This document shows, piece after piece, positions 25,333 to 35,575 of a stretch of 64,000 nt of DNA (the first letter of the stretch is position 1; every line of letters starts with the position of its first letter). The stretch covers positions 14,002,001-14,066,000 of the forward strand of contig CM057235.1 of assembly GCA_029891385.1 (NCBI GenBank). The letters run 5' to 3'. The translations under genes were made by a program, and so were the position numbers. The notes under the pieces were generated by a model that was given only the letters and a program-made list of their open reading frames with translations, did no database searches and was not told the origin of the DNA. The DNA is from Erythroxylum novogranatense. Taxonomy: Eukaryota; Streptophyta; Magnoliopsida; Malpighiales; Erythroxylaceae.

Positions 25333-26519
25333 AATTAAGTTATGATAGTGATTAATTTGTGTTTATAATTGCATATTTTATTCAAGAAAATGAATTATTT
25401 CCTTTTCAATATATTGTGTAAAATATTTAATTCAAATTCTTAATCAAAAAATGTTGACATGGCGACTGGTTCCGAATTGTAGTAATTCATTCCGTTGGGA
25501 GGAATGTGGCAAAATTGTCCTTACTGAACGATTAATCAATGTAGGAAAAATGTCTACTTCATACATTAATGATTGCCTTCCATGACCGGTCTTCTACTTC
25601 AAGGTGTTTAGTATAGTATGAACAACGTCACTTTCTTCATCATGAAAATCTCATTTTCTTTTATGAAGCTATTATATATATTCACATTTGATGGTATATA
25701 CAACATGTTATTTTAAGCCTCCTTGAATCTCGAAGATGACATGTATGCCTATGGAAACGGGAGCGATGGTTAGCACGGTCTATAAAGGATTAAGGAAATC
25801 AGTTGTTTTGGAAAATTCGTCAATTCTACATACCTCATCTGGACATTCATATATGCATGTCACTCTAAATTTGGTTCATTTAACTGTTTTATAATTTGAC
25901 AATATCTAAGTTCTATATTGATTGGTGCTTTAGGAAAACCATTTCATACTAGCAGTTCATCTGGAGAGACTGTCTTCATACTAAATCTGGTGACTCATTC
26001 ATTGTATCCTCTATAAGTTTAGCTATAGCGGAAACATTGTTGCAAGAAGATGATAAAAATCCTACACCTGAGAGAAGAACTATTGCTGTTTCAATTAATG
26101 CGTTCGAACATGTCAGGACCCTTATCGTGAATCCAGACATCGGGGATTCATTTACTTTTACCGACTCTCATATCACTTGGAATCCAAGAAAATAATTATA
26201 TCATTGTCATTTATCGACACAATACACTAAACTCAGCTTTAAAGTTGATTTATTGTTGTATCTGTAAGAATTTGTCAAACAACCTCCCTACTAGTTAGGG
26301 CTAAAGCGTCCTATTGAGTGTGTGTTTCTTATTCTATGACTTTAACAATTGTTAACCTTTTAATTCAAAGTTTATACTTGAATATGATATTCAACAAATC
26401 GCCTTATTTCTCTTTGAATTTAATATTTTGTAAAATATTTAATTCAAATTCTTATATTTCTAGAAAATTCTATAAACAATGAATTTCAGGTACAAATATA
26501 TCAGTAAAGAGACAACGTG
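25333..26519. other. CACTA internal spacer, no gene seen
   Basis: This is AT-rich sequence between the two transposon genes. It contains only short frames without recognisable motifs. Confidence 0.5.
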
Positions 26520-28170
26520 ATGTAATACAGCCCAGGTTTAGAGGCATGTTTGGAGGCTCTTATTGTGAAGGTCAACCATCACAGTCTACATCTGCAACTG
26601 AATTACCTCCTCCCCCTCCAGGGCCTACAGTTGCAGATAACGCATCACTTGCTGCTCCTCATGCTACACCAATTAGCACTCCTACATCGTCCACTACCCC
26701 CATATCGGATGGAGGAGACGACCGTTAGCCTGAAGCTAAGGAAGCTAATGAAAGAACGTACATAAAAATTGTTAATAATCTGTAAGTTAAATCACATGAA
26801 ACACTATATGTTTATAATTAATTTATATGTTTAAATTTTTGCAAATGGTATAAAATTATTTGTTCTTATATTAGGCTGATTCCGTTTGGATCGTATTCCA
26901 GAAATATGACATCTAAATTTAAGGAGAGGATTGATTCTGAGGGTTATATATATAAACAAATCTCTCTCAGGCCACAAAGGCATTTTACTTGTAGGAGTTT
27001 AAGGTACAATAACAAATTTTTATTCTTTTTTAATTGATTTGTATTCATTAATAACATAAATATTATTACATTATAAGTTACCCATTTTTTTTCATATTTA
27101 TTTCAGAAAGCATTTTTCTGGGATTCTGATTTCGACGTAGTCATGCATAAAATATGTGAGAGGCGAGCTCGTATACATTATCGTGACTTTATTGGTGTGA
27201 TACACAAGACTGATGTACGACTGCCTTATATATCAGAGCAAATATGAAGTCGTTAGCAGGAGTATTGGACATCACCTCTAGGTCAGAGCGTAACTCAACC
27301 AACAAACATGGATGATTGGGGGAAGAGAATCTTCCCGTACATACGGGAGAATCAATTACCCACCATAAGCATGCAGAGAAACTTATAAGTATCTAAACTT
27401 TACACTTATATTCTAATTGATTTACTTTGATATATTTCAATTTAAATTGATGTGTGAATGTTGGAATGAAAATATGTGTGTTATGGATAATGATAATGAT
27501 ATAAATGTCTTGTGTTATATATGATTATGTTGAGTTATTTTATTTGTTTAACAGGGGATAAATATCATAAAATAGAGAAAACTTTGCAGAATTTTTTATA
27601 AAATCTAGTTCACATATAATATTTTAGGTTAAATATGCAGGAAAATTCTGTGGGCATCAAGTCTACACCTACTTAGGTCTTTTTACACACTCACATGAAG
27701 AAACATGAAGGTGTGACATTTTTCAATACCCAATGTAGAGAATTAAATGTATATGAAATTTATGATTTAACATTATTTCTTAATAATTATTACTTACTAA
27801 TATAAACATTGTCTCCTAATAGTACCAAATACAAGAAAGCATTCAGCAACAGTCCCAGGACAAAGAAACTGTTGATCAGAGTCAAACGTATCTTGATGCA
27901 ATGTGTGGTAGGAATCGTCATGGAAAGATCTTTGGGCTAGATTCATTTGCGAACACATGTGATTCGCAATCCTTCACCTCCAATACAGCAACATCTAGTA
28001 GACGGTCGCAAACCAATGAAGTCAATCAGCTTCGGACGGGAGTGGACACATTGATGGACTACATAGCTCAGTTGAGACATGAACTAGATGAGTTGAAGGC
28101 GAGGAGTAGCACCTTAGAGCATCCGCGGTCACTACGACATGAAGATTGTTGTAGTCTTTTGCTTTGAATT
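26520..28170 (+). pseudogene. Plant Transposase_24-type protein of the CACTA element, broken
   Basis: A proline-rich start (ELPPPPPGP, 26546-26728) is followed across frame changes by a block near 26880 and by FWDSDFDVVMHKICERRARI at about 27117-27240. The 27901-28167 frame gives MCGRNRHGKIFGLDSF, then a coiled region RTGVDTLMDYIAQLRHELDE. This order and the CGRN..GKIFGLDS motif match the second protein commonly encoded by plant CACTA elements. Introns or frameshifts separate the pieces, and stops occur between them. Confidence 0.65.
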
Positions 28171-29135
28171 ACAAAGACTTATTATGTACACTCTAATGTT
28201 TTTGTTATTAATGAAGAAAATTTTAACTTTATATCATCAATTAACTTTTTGTTTAAACAAATCAAAATATTATGCATAGATAATTCATAACTATTGAAAT
28301 TATGCATTAATCATAAGATCATGAAATAAAATTAAATGTCGGAAAATTTTAAAAAAATTTTCTAGTTTTCTTTACCGACGAAAAATAAAAGTATGTCGAT
28401 AAAATACAATATATTTACCGACAAAAAAATAAACTATCGGTAAAATGTTAGGTATTTACTAACGGTTACTCTTCGTTCTGTCGAAAATATTATAAATTGT
28501 CAGGTTTTTTTGAACTACAATTCACCGACAGACAATTACAACCGTCGGAAACTATTGCGACGGAATATTTTATTCCGTCGAAAAATTTACCAACGGCTTA
28601 TAGAAAGTAAATATTCCGTCGAAAAATTTACCAACAGCTTACAAGTCCTTCCGTCGATATATTTATCGGCTGTTACATAATATATCCATCGACAAATTTG
28701 CCTACAGTCATTTTAACGACAAATTTGCCTGTCGATTAATTTCGTCGCTAATTTATATTACCATCTAAATATCATCATTTTCTGTCAAAAATTTACATCG
28801 CTAATCGCCAGTTTTCTTGTAGTGTTGCACAAGGATGGTACGTTGACATAAGATGAATGGGAAGACATTAGCTATGATTTTACTAATTTTACAAGTATTG
28901 TTAATTGTGACTAATATTATTTCGTATATAATCGTTCTAATGTTATTTTATACCTAATTGAGACTATATATAATGAATGCTGACATAAGTCAGACTAAAT
29001 TTACGAAATATATGAAAGAAAAATTAACCACTGTATAAATTTGCATCCTGATAGGTAACAACCGAGATTTACATCCCGATGGATATTAATAGAAACTGAC
29101 ATCCAAATATTAAGAAGGAACATAAATAACAAAAC

Positions 29136-31334
29136 CTAATAGCCAATATATACAGCAGCATTAACTATGTAACAGTCGTCATTCTTATCCCCCATCTCTT
29201 CAACATGTACACCACTTGAGCATATCAATCCGCCATCAACAACTTCAACATTCATAATCTTGCCACTGCAGTAGACAGAATAGAAAGAGGTTAGAAGGTG
29301 TTTGTCAATGTTGTGTAGGCTATTTTGCTGTTACATTGTTGACCAGAACAATAATTTTTAACGTCTATGCACTTGAGTGCAGGTAGGTGTGTTTTCTTGC
29401 CTGCTTTTTACAGACAAGAAACTATGGTAATCACTATGATCAATACTGAGCTGTATTGTAGAACTCTTCTCATCCATTGTATATCATTCATACCATAACA
29501 TTGCAATTCCAGGCAATTGACATTAAAGCACGCGTTATACAGCAGAGTAACCTTCTGTAATTGTGAAATAGTACAAATAACATCTTCATGCTTCTTGCAT
29601 TTTGTGATAATAACTATATGCTATAGCATGAACTTAATTTTTTAGATTAAGCGATTACATTGTTTAGGAGCAGAACACCGCAACTAGCTAGAAGAATGAT
29701 GGATTAAATTGCAGCCAAAATGTTGGAAAGCCATCTGATAATTTTCTAAAAATATCTGCATTAACTAGAAAAAGAATGAACCACTCTCAAAGATTGAAGA
29801 ATGCAAGATGTCCAATAAGTGATAGAATCCAAATATATTTGATATTAATACTTACTAAGGAAAGACAGATTTCACTCTCTCAATGTCCAAGGATTGCTGG
29901 AGAGAATGTGGGACTCCAAGCTTGATATGTAACTTCATTTGTTCAAATGTCACCCCAGGGATGGATCCTACATCAACTTATCTTAATATAGAAAGAAAAA
30001 ACAAACAACAAGCTAAAATATACGAGTGAACTACAAACATAATAGCTTTTGAATAAATAAGAATTTTCAAGGCAACAAATTCAACCACAATGTTCAGTAG
30101 CTCAGGAAGAGTACCATTAAAAACAAAGCCAACCTTCTATGTTTGAATGTTAAAATCCACTTTGCATGAACATCCATTCAATAAATTGATCTTCACAAGG
30201 TTTTACATTGTAGCGAAAACTCGTAGCCAAGATCATAATCTAAGTGCATAAAAAGTTTATTCATATATGGAGCTTGATAACAAAAGCCTAAGGTAATCAC
30301 ACATCAGTACACATATGCACTTTTTTTTAAGTGTATGAATTCAGAAGAACTTGTATCAAACGATTCCTAAAATATAAATGAAATATTCAAATTGTATAAA
30401 ATGATTTGATTCTTGACGGTGCTGGAGACAATGGCAACATTTCCAAAGAATTTCAAGGAAGTATCAAAATCAAAGTTTTTAATGAAATAGCTATAGTTAG
30501 AGATAACTATACATGACCAAGTTCATAACAAACTTTAAGTTGAGAATAAAACCTCCATCATTATTTCTAATCCCTAACAGGCCCAGGACATCAATAAAAC
30601 CCTTCTTATGTCCATTAATAGAAGATCCTCAAAGAACACCCAAGCATGGTCATTTGGTGTCTAATTTCAGAATTTCACAACTGCAAACCAATTAAAAGAA
30701 TTTTATTTATCATTGTAAGTAAATAAAAGGCATAGTCATTTGCAATACTAAAGAAGTCTTTGCAATGGCCTGCACCAGGCATTAAAATAACAAGCAACTG
30801 CATGCATATACAACATTTTAATTGAGGGGCAAATCTGAAACTCCATAACATATAAGTACATACCTCTACGAAATGCAGGAATAGAATTAGAAGATATAGC
30901 ATCCCTGCAAGCACGCATGGAAGCAGCAGTAATATCTTGCCTAACACATACAAGTTCACACCCATCAGACAATCAACTTTCTTCCAGAGATTTGAAGACC
31001 CAACACAAGGAAATATTGAATGGGCATTTATCACAATAGCATGGACTAGACTCTGAGACAAACAAGAGATCTGAAGAAAGGCAGATTATACAGACCCATG
31101 TTGATCATAGCCAACACCCATCTCAACAAACAAGAGCTTCATAGATTCATTGGAGCTCCCACCTGACTGCGTTGCTTGCATAGCTTGGAGAGTCGTGGAC
31201 TGGTGAGACACAACAAGGAATCGGTTTGATGAGTTTCGTGGGAGATTCAGATTCGAGAGATTGTGGTAATTGGTAGAGTGAGAACTGGGCAAACAAGGAA
31301 GAAGTGGCAAATTTAGGATCAAGCAGGCACTCAT
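29136..31334 (-). CDS. Lin0512-family conserved protein, probably organelle-targeted
   Basis: The four exons on the minus strand are 31334-31096, 30940-30864, 29967-29856 and 29265-29136 (185 codons plus stop), with GT-AG introns and phases that close. The N-terminus is serine/asparagine-rich with few acidic residues (MSACLILNLPLLPCLPSSHS...), consistent with a transit peptide. The family core follows: KLLFVEMGVGYDQHGQDITA; MRACRDAISSNSIPAFRRG; then VTFEQMKLHIKLGVPH and VEVVDGGLICSSG. This order (LFVE.GMG.DQHG, RA.RDAI..NSIP, V.I..P) is the Lin0512 family, known from bacteria, fungi and plants. Its biochemical function is not established as far as I know. The start at 31334 is the first in-frame ATG. 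A later Met (before QATQSGG) would remove the leader. Confidence 0.85.
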
Positions 31335-32705
31335 AACGTTGCTAATGTAGCACTACACTTATAGATATTTTGATCTTTTTATTAGTTATTTCTTTGTTAT
31401 TCCAAATTTATGTTTTCAAGCCAAACATTGATATTACATTGTCATTAGAAATTCTTAGGAACAAACCAAACTAAATAATATATATTTTGTATAATCCTCA
31501 TCTATTATATTCTTAAAGAATCATCATTCCATTCCTTATCTATTACAGCAGGTGAACCAAACACCCTGATAGAGAAGTTAGTGTAAGCTGAGACATAGCC
31601 AAGAATGTGAACAGAAACAGATATCTGAAGAGAGTGCCAAGTTGAAAGAAGAGGAAACTAAATTATGGTAAGAAATGTAAAACCACATGTACTCTTGTGG
31701 ACTTTCTGAGGGCAAAAATGTGAAAAAGACAGAAGTCAAGCAAATTTAACAGAATTGAAATGCCACATATGATAGACACCTTCAGCATCAAATGACATAG
31801 CAGACAATGGAACTGTCTCTAGATCACAAGAAGATTTGTTTAGAGTAGTTTCCACTTCGGTCATTCTAAGCTCAAGAAAAGATACAAATTAAAGACTATT
31901 TCTTTTGATTCATGAATTTATGTGACCTAAAACAAACTACAATGATTAGAGGGAGTGAAACAAGAAAACTTTTTAAATAGTAGACATAGCTATCATATTA
32001 AACAGAAGTTTGAAACAATGAATCAACATGGAATATATGTAATTTTCCACATAGGCATAACAATGACGTCAAAACAACTGTGAAAGCACATGCTTAATCA
32101 GTATTAAGTTCAAAATCTAATTTTCTCCTCCTCTACACCATTCCCTTTTCTGGTTAAAGAAAGAAATTATGTCTGAAAAAGTTCTCAAAAGTCATTCGGA
32201 AGAGGCATATGAAAATAGTAAAAATCTTCAAGTGAAGGTGACTGCACCAGAGGAAACTTTTATTTTCCCCTCTTTTGCCTGTCCTCTTCTACGATAATCT
32301 CCACACTTTTTATTCATCATTCCACTGGATTATAAGTAGTCTTCAACCCAACAAATTTAACACAAATCAGCAAAAGATTCTTTGTTGATGATCTGAAAAG
32401 TTGGGGGATACATATCCCCTCTTCATCTTCATTCCCCAACACATAATCTCACTGCTGATGGCAATTGAAAACTCATCAAAAGCATAATTGACTAGGAGCA
32501 TGAAACACTTTCGGAAAAGACTAATTTACAATTTCCTACATCGTTACAATCAACTAGGAAGCAGAGCACCTAGAATGCTGAAACGAGAAGTCAATAGAGC
32601 TAGAAGAGCAGATACAGCTTTAAAACGGGATAACACTCAAAGCAGTCGCAAAATTCAAAGCTGAAAAAACCCATGATAGAAAAAATCACAGTAACGTAAA
32701 TATAC
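31335..32705. other. Intergenic, mostly unassigned
   Basis: No complete gene is seen. A short plus-strand stretch at 31600-31671 reads like a coiled-coil exon (QECEQKQISEESAKLKEE, followed by gtaaga), but no partner exon was found. The minus strand near 31738-31866 is open without a recognised motif. No later exons of succinyl-CoA ligase are present. Confidence 0.4.
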
Positions 32706-32948
32706 CATCTTGGTGCCATATTCAATGGCTTACTCAGTGTGGAAAGTTCCATTTTTGCCAGTAATACCTTGGCAAATGACACGTTTGTTCTTGTCAACGA
32801 ACACCACCGGCGACAGTGAATTTCTAGCTAAAGACCGAGACTTTAAAAGAGACGAAGAAGAAGCCGAAGAGGGACGTGACGTTATCTTTGGTGCTTGGAA
32901 AGTCCGTTGGCTTACCTCGCCGTCTCTCTGTTCTAACGCACAGGTAAA
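32706..32948 (-). pseudogene. Orphan first exon of mitochondrial succinyl-CoA ligase alpha subunit
   Basis: The minus strand reads SSLLKSRSLARNSLSP, then VFVDKNKRVICQGITGKNG and TFHTE, a stop, and AIEYGTKM. It is followed by a normal-looking donor (GATG|GTATAT). This is the end of the presequence and the beginning of the CoA-binding domain of succinyl-CoA ligase alpha. A TAA stands where the family has glutamine, no ATG opens the frame in a credible position, and none of the downstream exons (GGVTPKKGG onward) occurs in the next 1.4 kb. It is a partial duplication of genomic origin, since the splice site is retained, and is not functional. A (TA)n run lies just upstream (about 32948-32966). 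Confidence 0.75.
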
Positions 32949-32999
32949 TATATATATATATATATAAGAAAGTAGGCTCCACATGCAATGTTATGAATA

Positions 33000-34290
33000 C
33001 TGCATCTTAGGGTTGATCAAATTAAACTCCTGAATCTAAATCATATCTTAAATTCTATCGATAATGCATCTGCTTTATATATTTTAAATTTATAAAATAG
33101 TGCCTAAATTTTTTAAAAATTGCAAAATAATCCATGTTGATATATTATACAATCAGATCAGATACTTTACTAGTTTATCGTTACATCAACCATGCTTTCA
33201 AAATCTTAATAATAAATAATAATGAAAATTAATTTAAATAACAATAATTTTAAATATTTTACATATAAATAATAACTACAATTAAGATAAACAAACACAA
33301 TTATTATCATACAATTATAAAACTAAGAATAATACAAAGCATTTAAAATATTACAATCATAATACTCAAATAAGCAAATACTATCATTAACTACAATCAA
33401 ATTATTATTAATTTCTAATTCCATAATTTTATACTTAACTAATTATTTACTAAAATTCAATACCCAAAATTAAAAAATAACCATTTAACAAATATTAAGA
33501 ATGTGTCAATTAATGTTAAGCTTTTCAATTTCACTAATTTTGATTATCAATTTTACATTTAATTATTAATTTCATATTTGATTATCAATTTTACAATTAG
33601 GTTTAAATTTTGTTTTGATTTTGATTATCAACTTTCAATTTTAAGTTTTAACAACTAATTAATCAACATCAATAATTTAAATTTAAAATATAAATTTAAA
33701 ATATAAGGTTAACCATAAGCACCAAATTATCATTAAATAAAATACATGTACAATAAAACATTTCAAATTATCAAACTCAATCTCAATTCTCATATTCAAT
33801 TGCTCAAATTCAAATTCAATTTCAATAATCAATAATTCAACAATTCAATATTAATACAATAATAAATCATAAGCTAATTTCCACCATTCAATAATCAATA
33901 AATCACCATTTCAATTTTAATTTCTAATTCACTTCCAAATCCAATTTCCAATTCCAAATTGCAAATTCCAATTCCAATTCAAAATCTAATTTCCAATCCC
34001 AAATTGCAAATTTTAATTTCTAATTAACTTCCAATTCCAATTTCCAATCCCAATTCTAAATTTTATTTCCAATCCAATTCAAAATTTTAATTCCAATCTA
34101 AATTCCAAATGTAATTTTCAATCCAATTCTAAAATATAATTCCAATTTCAATTTCAATTTCAATCTAATTCAATATTTATTTTGTAAATTTTAAAATAAT
34201 TATTTATAAGAATAAAAAATATTTTAATTGATGACAACTTTATAAGAATAAAAAAACATTTTAATTGATGACAACTTCCCATACCCTTTT
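33000..34290. repeat. AT-rich low-complexity region
   Basis: The sequence is dominated by A and T, with a drifting pattern of aattccaatttcaatt-type 6- to 12-mers between about 33780 and 34160. A 'ttttaattgatgacaactt' direct repeat occurs at 34222-34278. No coding is seen. Confidence 0.7.
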
Positions 34291-34549
34291 TCACAACCAA
34301 TGGTCTAGCACTTCGGATTCCAATATTAAGACTTAACTACATTTAATCAAAGCTTGATTCAAAACTCTCGCCCAAATGCAAGCTGAAAGTGACTTCCTAT
34401 GCTTTTTTTAGTCTTTTTTCTTACACTCTCCCACTTGCTTTTGTTTTGCTCTTTCTCGTTCTTGTTCTTCACTAACACTGTAAAGAAACAAGCTTTGCTT
34501 TCATTTTGGCAGGTCTTGTTGTTACTGAGGAGTGAAGCAGAGCCATCAA

Positions 34550-34840
34550 ATGGAGAGAAAACAAGGATTCTTCTCGGATCTGAAAGAGGAGGTGGTTCGG
34601 GTCGTCACGGCGAGGTCACGGCCCAAAGCCCCATGAGAATGCTTCACCAATGTCGAGTCTGTTGAGGAGGAGGAAGCGGCTAGGCCGACACGTGACGCAG
34701 CTTGACCCGTTGATTGTTGCGAGATCGGGGAGTTTGAGGCCAGCGGAGGCGTTGTCGGCTTGTCGCCGTTGAAGGAGCAGAGGAAGACGCGAGGAGACCA
34801 CCGGAGTCCAGATCCAGACCAGGGAGGGGTGACGAAGGGC
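34550..34840 (+). pseudogene. Frame-shifted copy of a conserved small plant protein (MERKQGFF type)
   Basis: From an ATG at 34550 the frame reads MERKQGFFSDLKEEVVRVVT and ARSRPKAP, then stops at 34634. The next reading frame continues SPMSSLLRRRKRLGRH, then VARSGSLRPAEALS. The original frame then gives SPLKEQRKTRGDHRSPDPDQ from 34763. Together these resemble a plant family of unknown function that I remember as beginning MERKQGFF..LKEEVVRGLSP and containing RSGSLRP.GEALSPLKEGPDPD. Two compensating frame changes break it. Sequencing error is possible, but the purine-rich repetitive tail (caggcaggcgg, 34835-34910) suggests decay. It is GC-rich compared with its surroundings. Confidence 0.45.
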
Positions 34841-34939
34841 GACAGACGGAGGCAGGCAAGCGGCAAACGGACGGAGGCAGGAGGCAGGCGGTAGACGGAG
34901 GCAGGCGACTGGCGACAGAGAAGAGAGAAGAGAGTGGGC

Positions 34940-35175
34940 GGCCGAAGGTGGGGGTAGTTTTTTAGGGTTTTTTTTTGGTTATTTGCAAATTAGTCCTTAG
35001 GTTTTCTAAATTTTGCGGAACTGTCTGAATTTTTCCAGTATTTTGGGTACCGGCCGGTACTGGCCGGATTTTTTCCCGGTACAATTTTTAACGTTTCGGT
35101 ACCGGATCCCGGCCGAAACGGAACAATCCAGCCAGTACCGTCCGGTACAAAACGGTATTCAGACCACTGTCCACA
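34940..35175. repeat. GC-rich palindrome cluster (CCGGCCGGTACTGGCCGG)
   Basis: After a run of T and 'ttatttgcaaattagtcctt', the sequence holds ggtaccggccggtactggccgg, then cccggtac, ggtaccggatcccggcc and gtaccgtccggtac. All are short palindromic or inverted GTACCGG units within 130 bp, ending near 'cagaccactg'. This type of text marks the terminal region of some plant DNA transposons, but no partner terminus was identified. Confidence 0.5.
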
Positions 35176-35575
35176 TGACCCTTTTTAAATCCAATAGACG
35201 GTTTGTATTGTATCATGACTATCCAGTTGTTGAGGTTTATTGATAAAGTAGAAATATGGGTTAAATCATTTGTTGTCATAATGAGTTATAATTGAAATAA
35301 ATAATATATGAAGTTTTTATTTAATTTTAAGAAAGAAACGATGTGATCGAAATTATAATAAGTTAATTTCATTCAGTTAGTGAAATTTACTTAATGCAAT
35401 ACTTAATAATAAATACAAAATACAAATTGTGATTTAATACAGTAATTAAGATTAATCATACAATAATAATTTTGGTCACAAAAGGACTAGTTAGCAAAGT
35501 TGTCTTGTTAGTGTAAATCCAAAAATCCCAAAACCTAAGCAATCACAATGAATGGTGAATACCAAGAAGCTCCAT

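Larger units (their letters stand above)
24200..28824 (+). mobile_element. CACTA (En/Spm) element, left-truncated and inactive
   Basis: The right end is ccagttttcttgtagtg (28808-28824), the reverse complement of the CACTACAAGAAAA terminus of plant CACTA elements. It is preceded by subterminal repeats of the accgacgg/ccgtcgg type (28370-28790), also typical. Inside are a broken tnp2-type transposase (about 24200-25332) and a broken Transposase_24-type second protein (about 26520-28170). No CACTA terminus was found on the left, where homology starts abruptly near 24200, so the left end has been deleted. Confidence 0.85.

Noticed and set aside
30675..31061. 128-codon minus-strand frame over the Lin0512 gene
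   Set aside because: It reads through intron 1 and exon 2 in a non-family frame. The spliced model explains the conserved residues.
32710..32967. Plus-strand 85-codon frame
   Set aside because: The opposite strand carries the succinyl-CoA ligase similarity and this frame has none.
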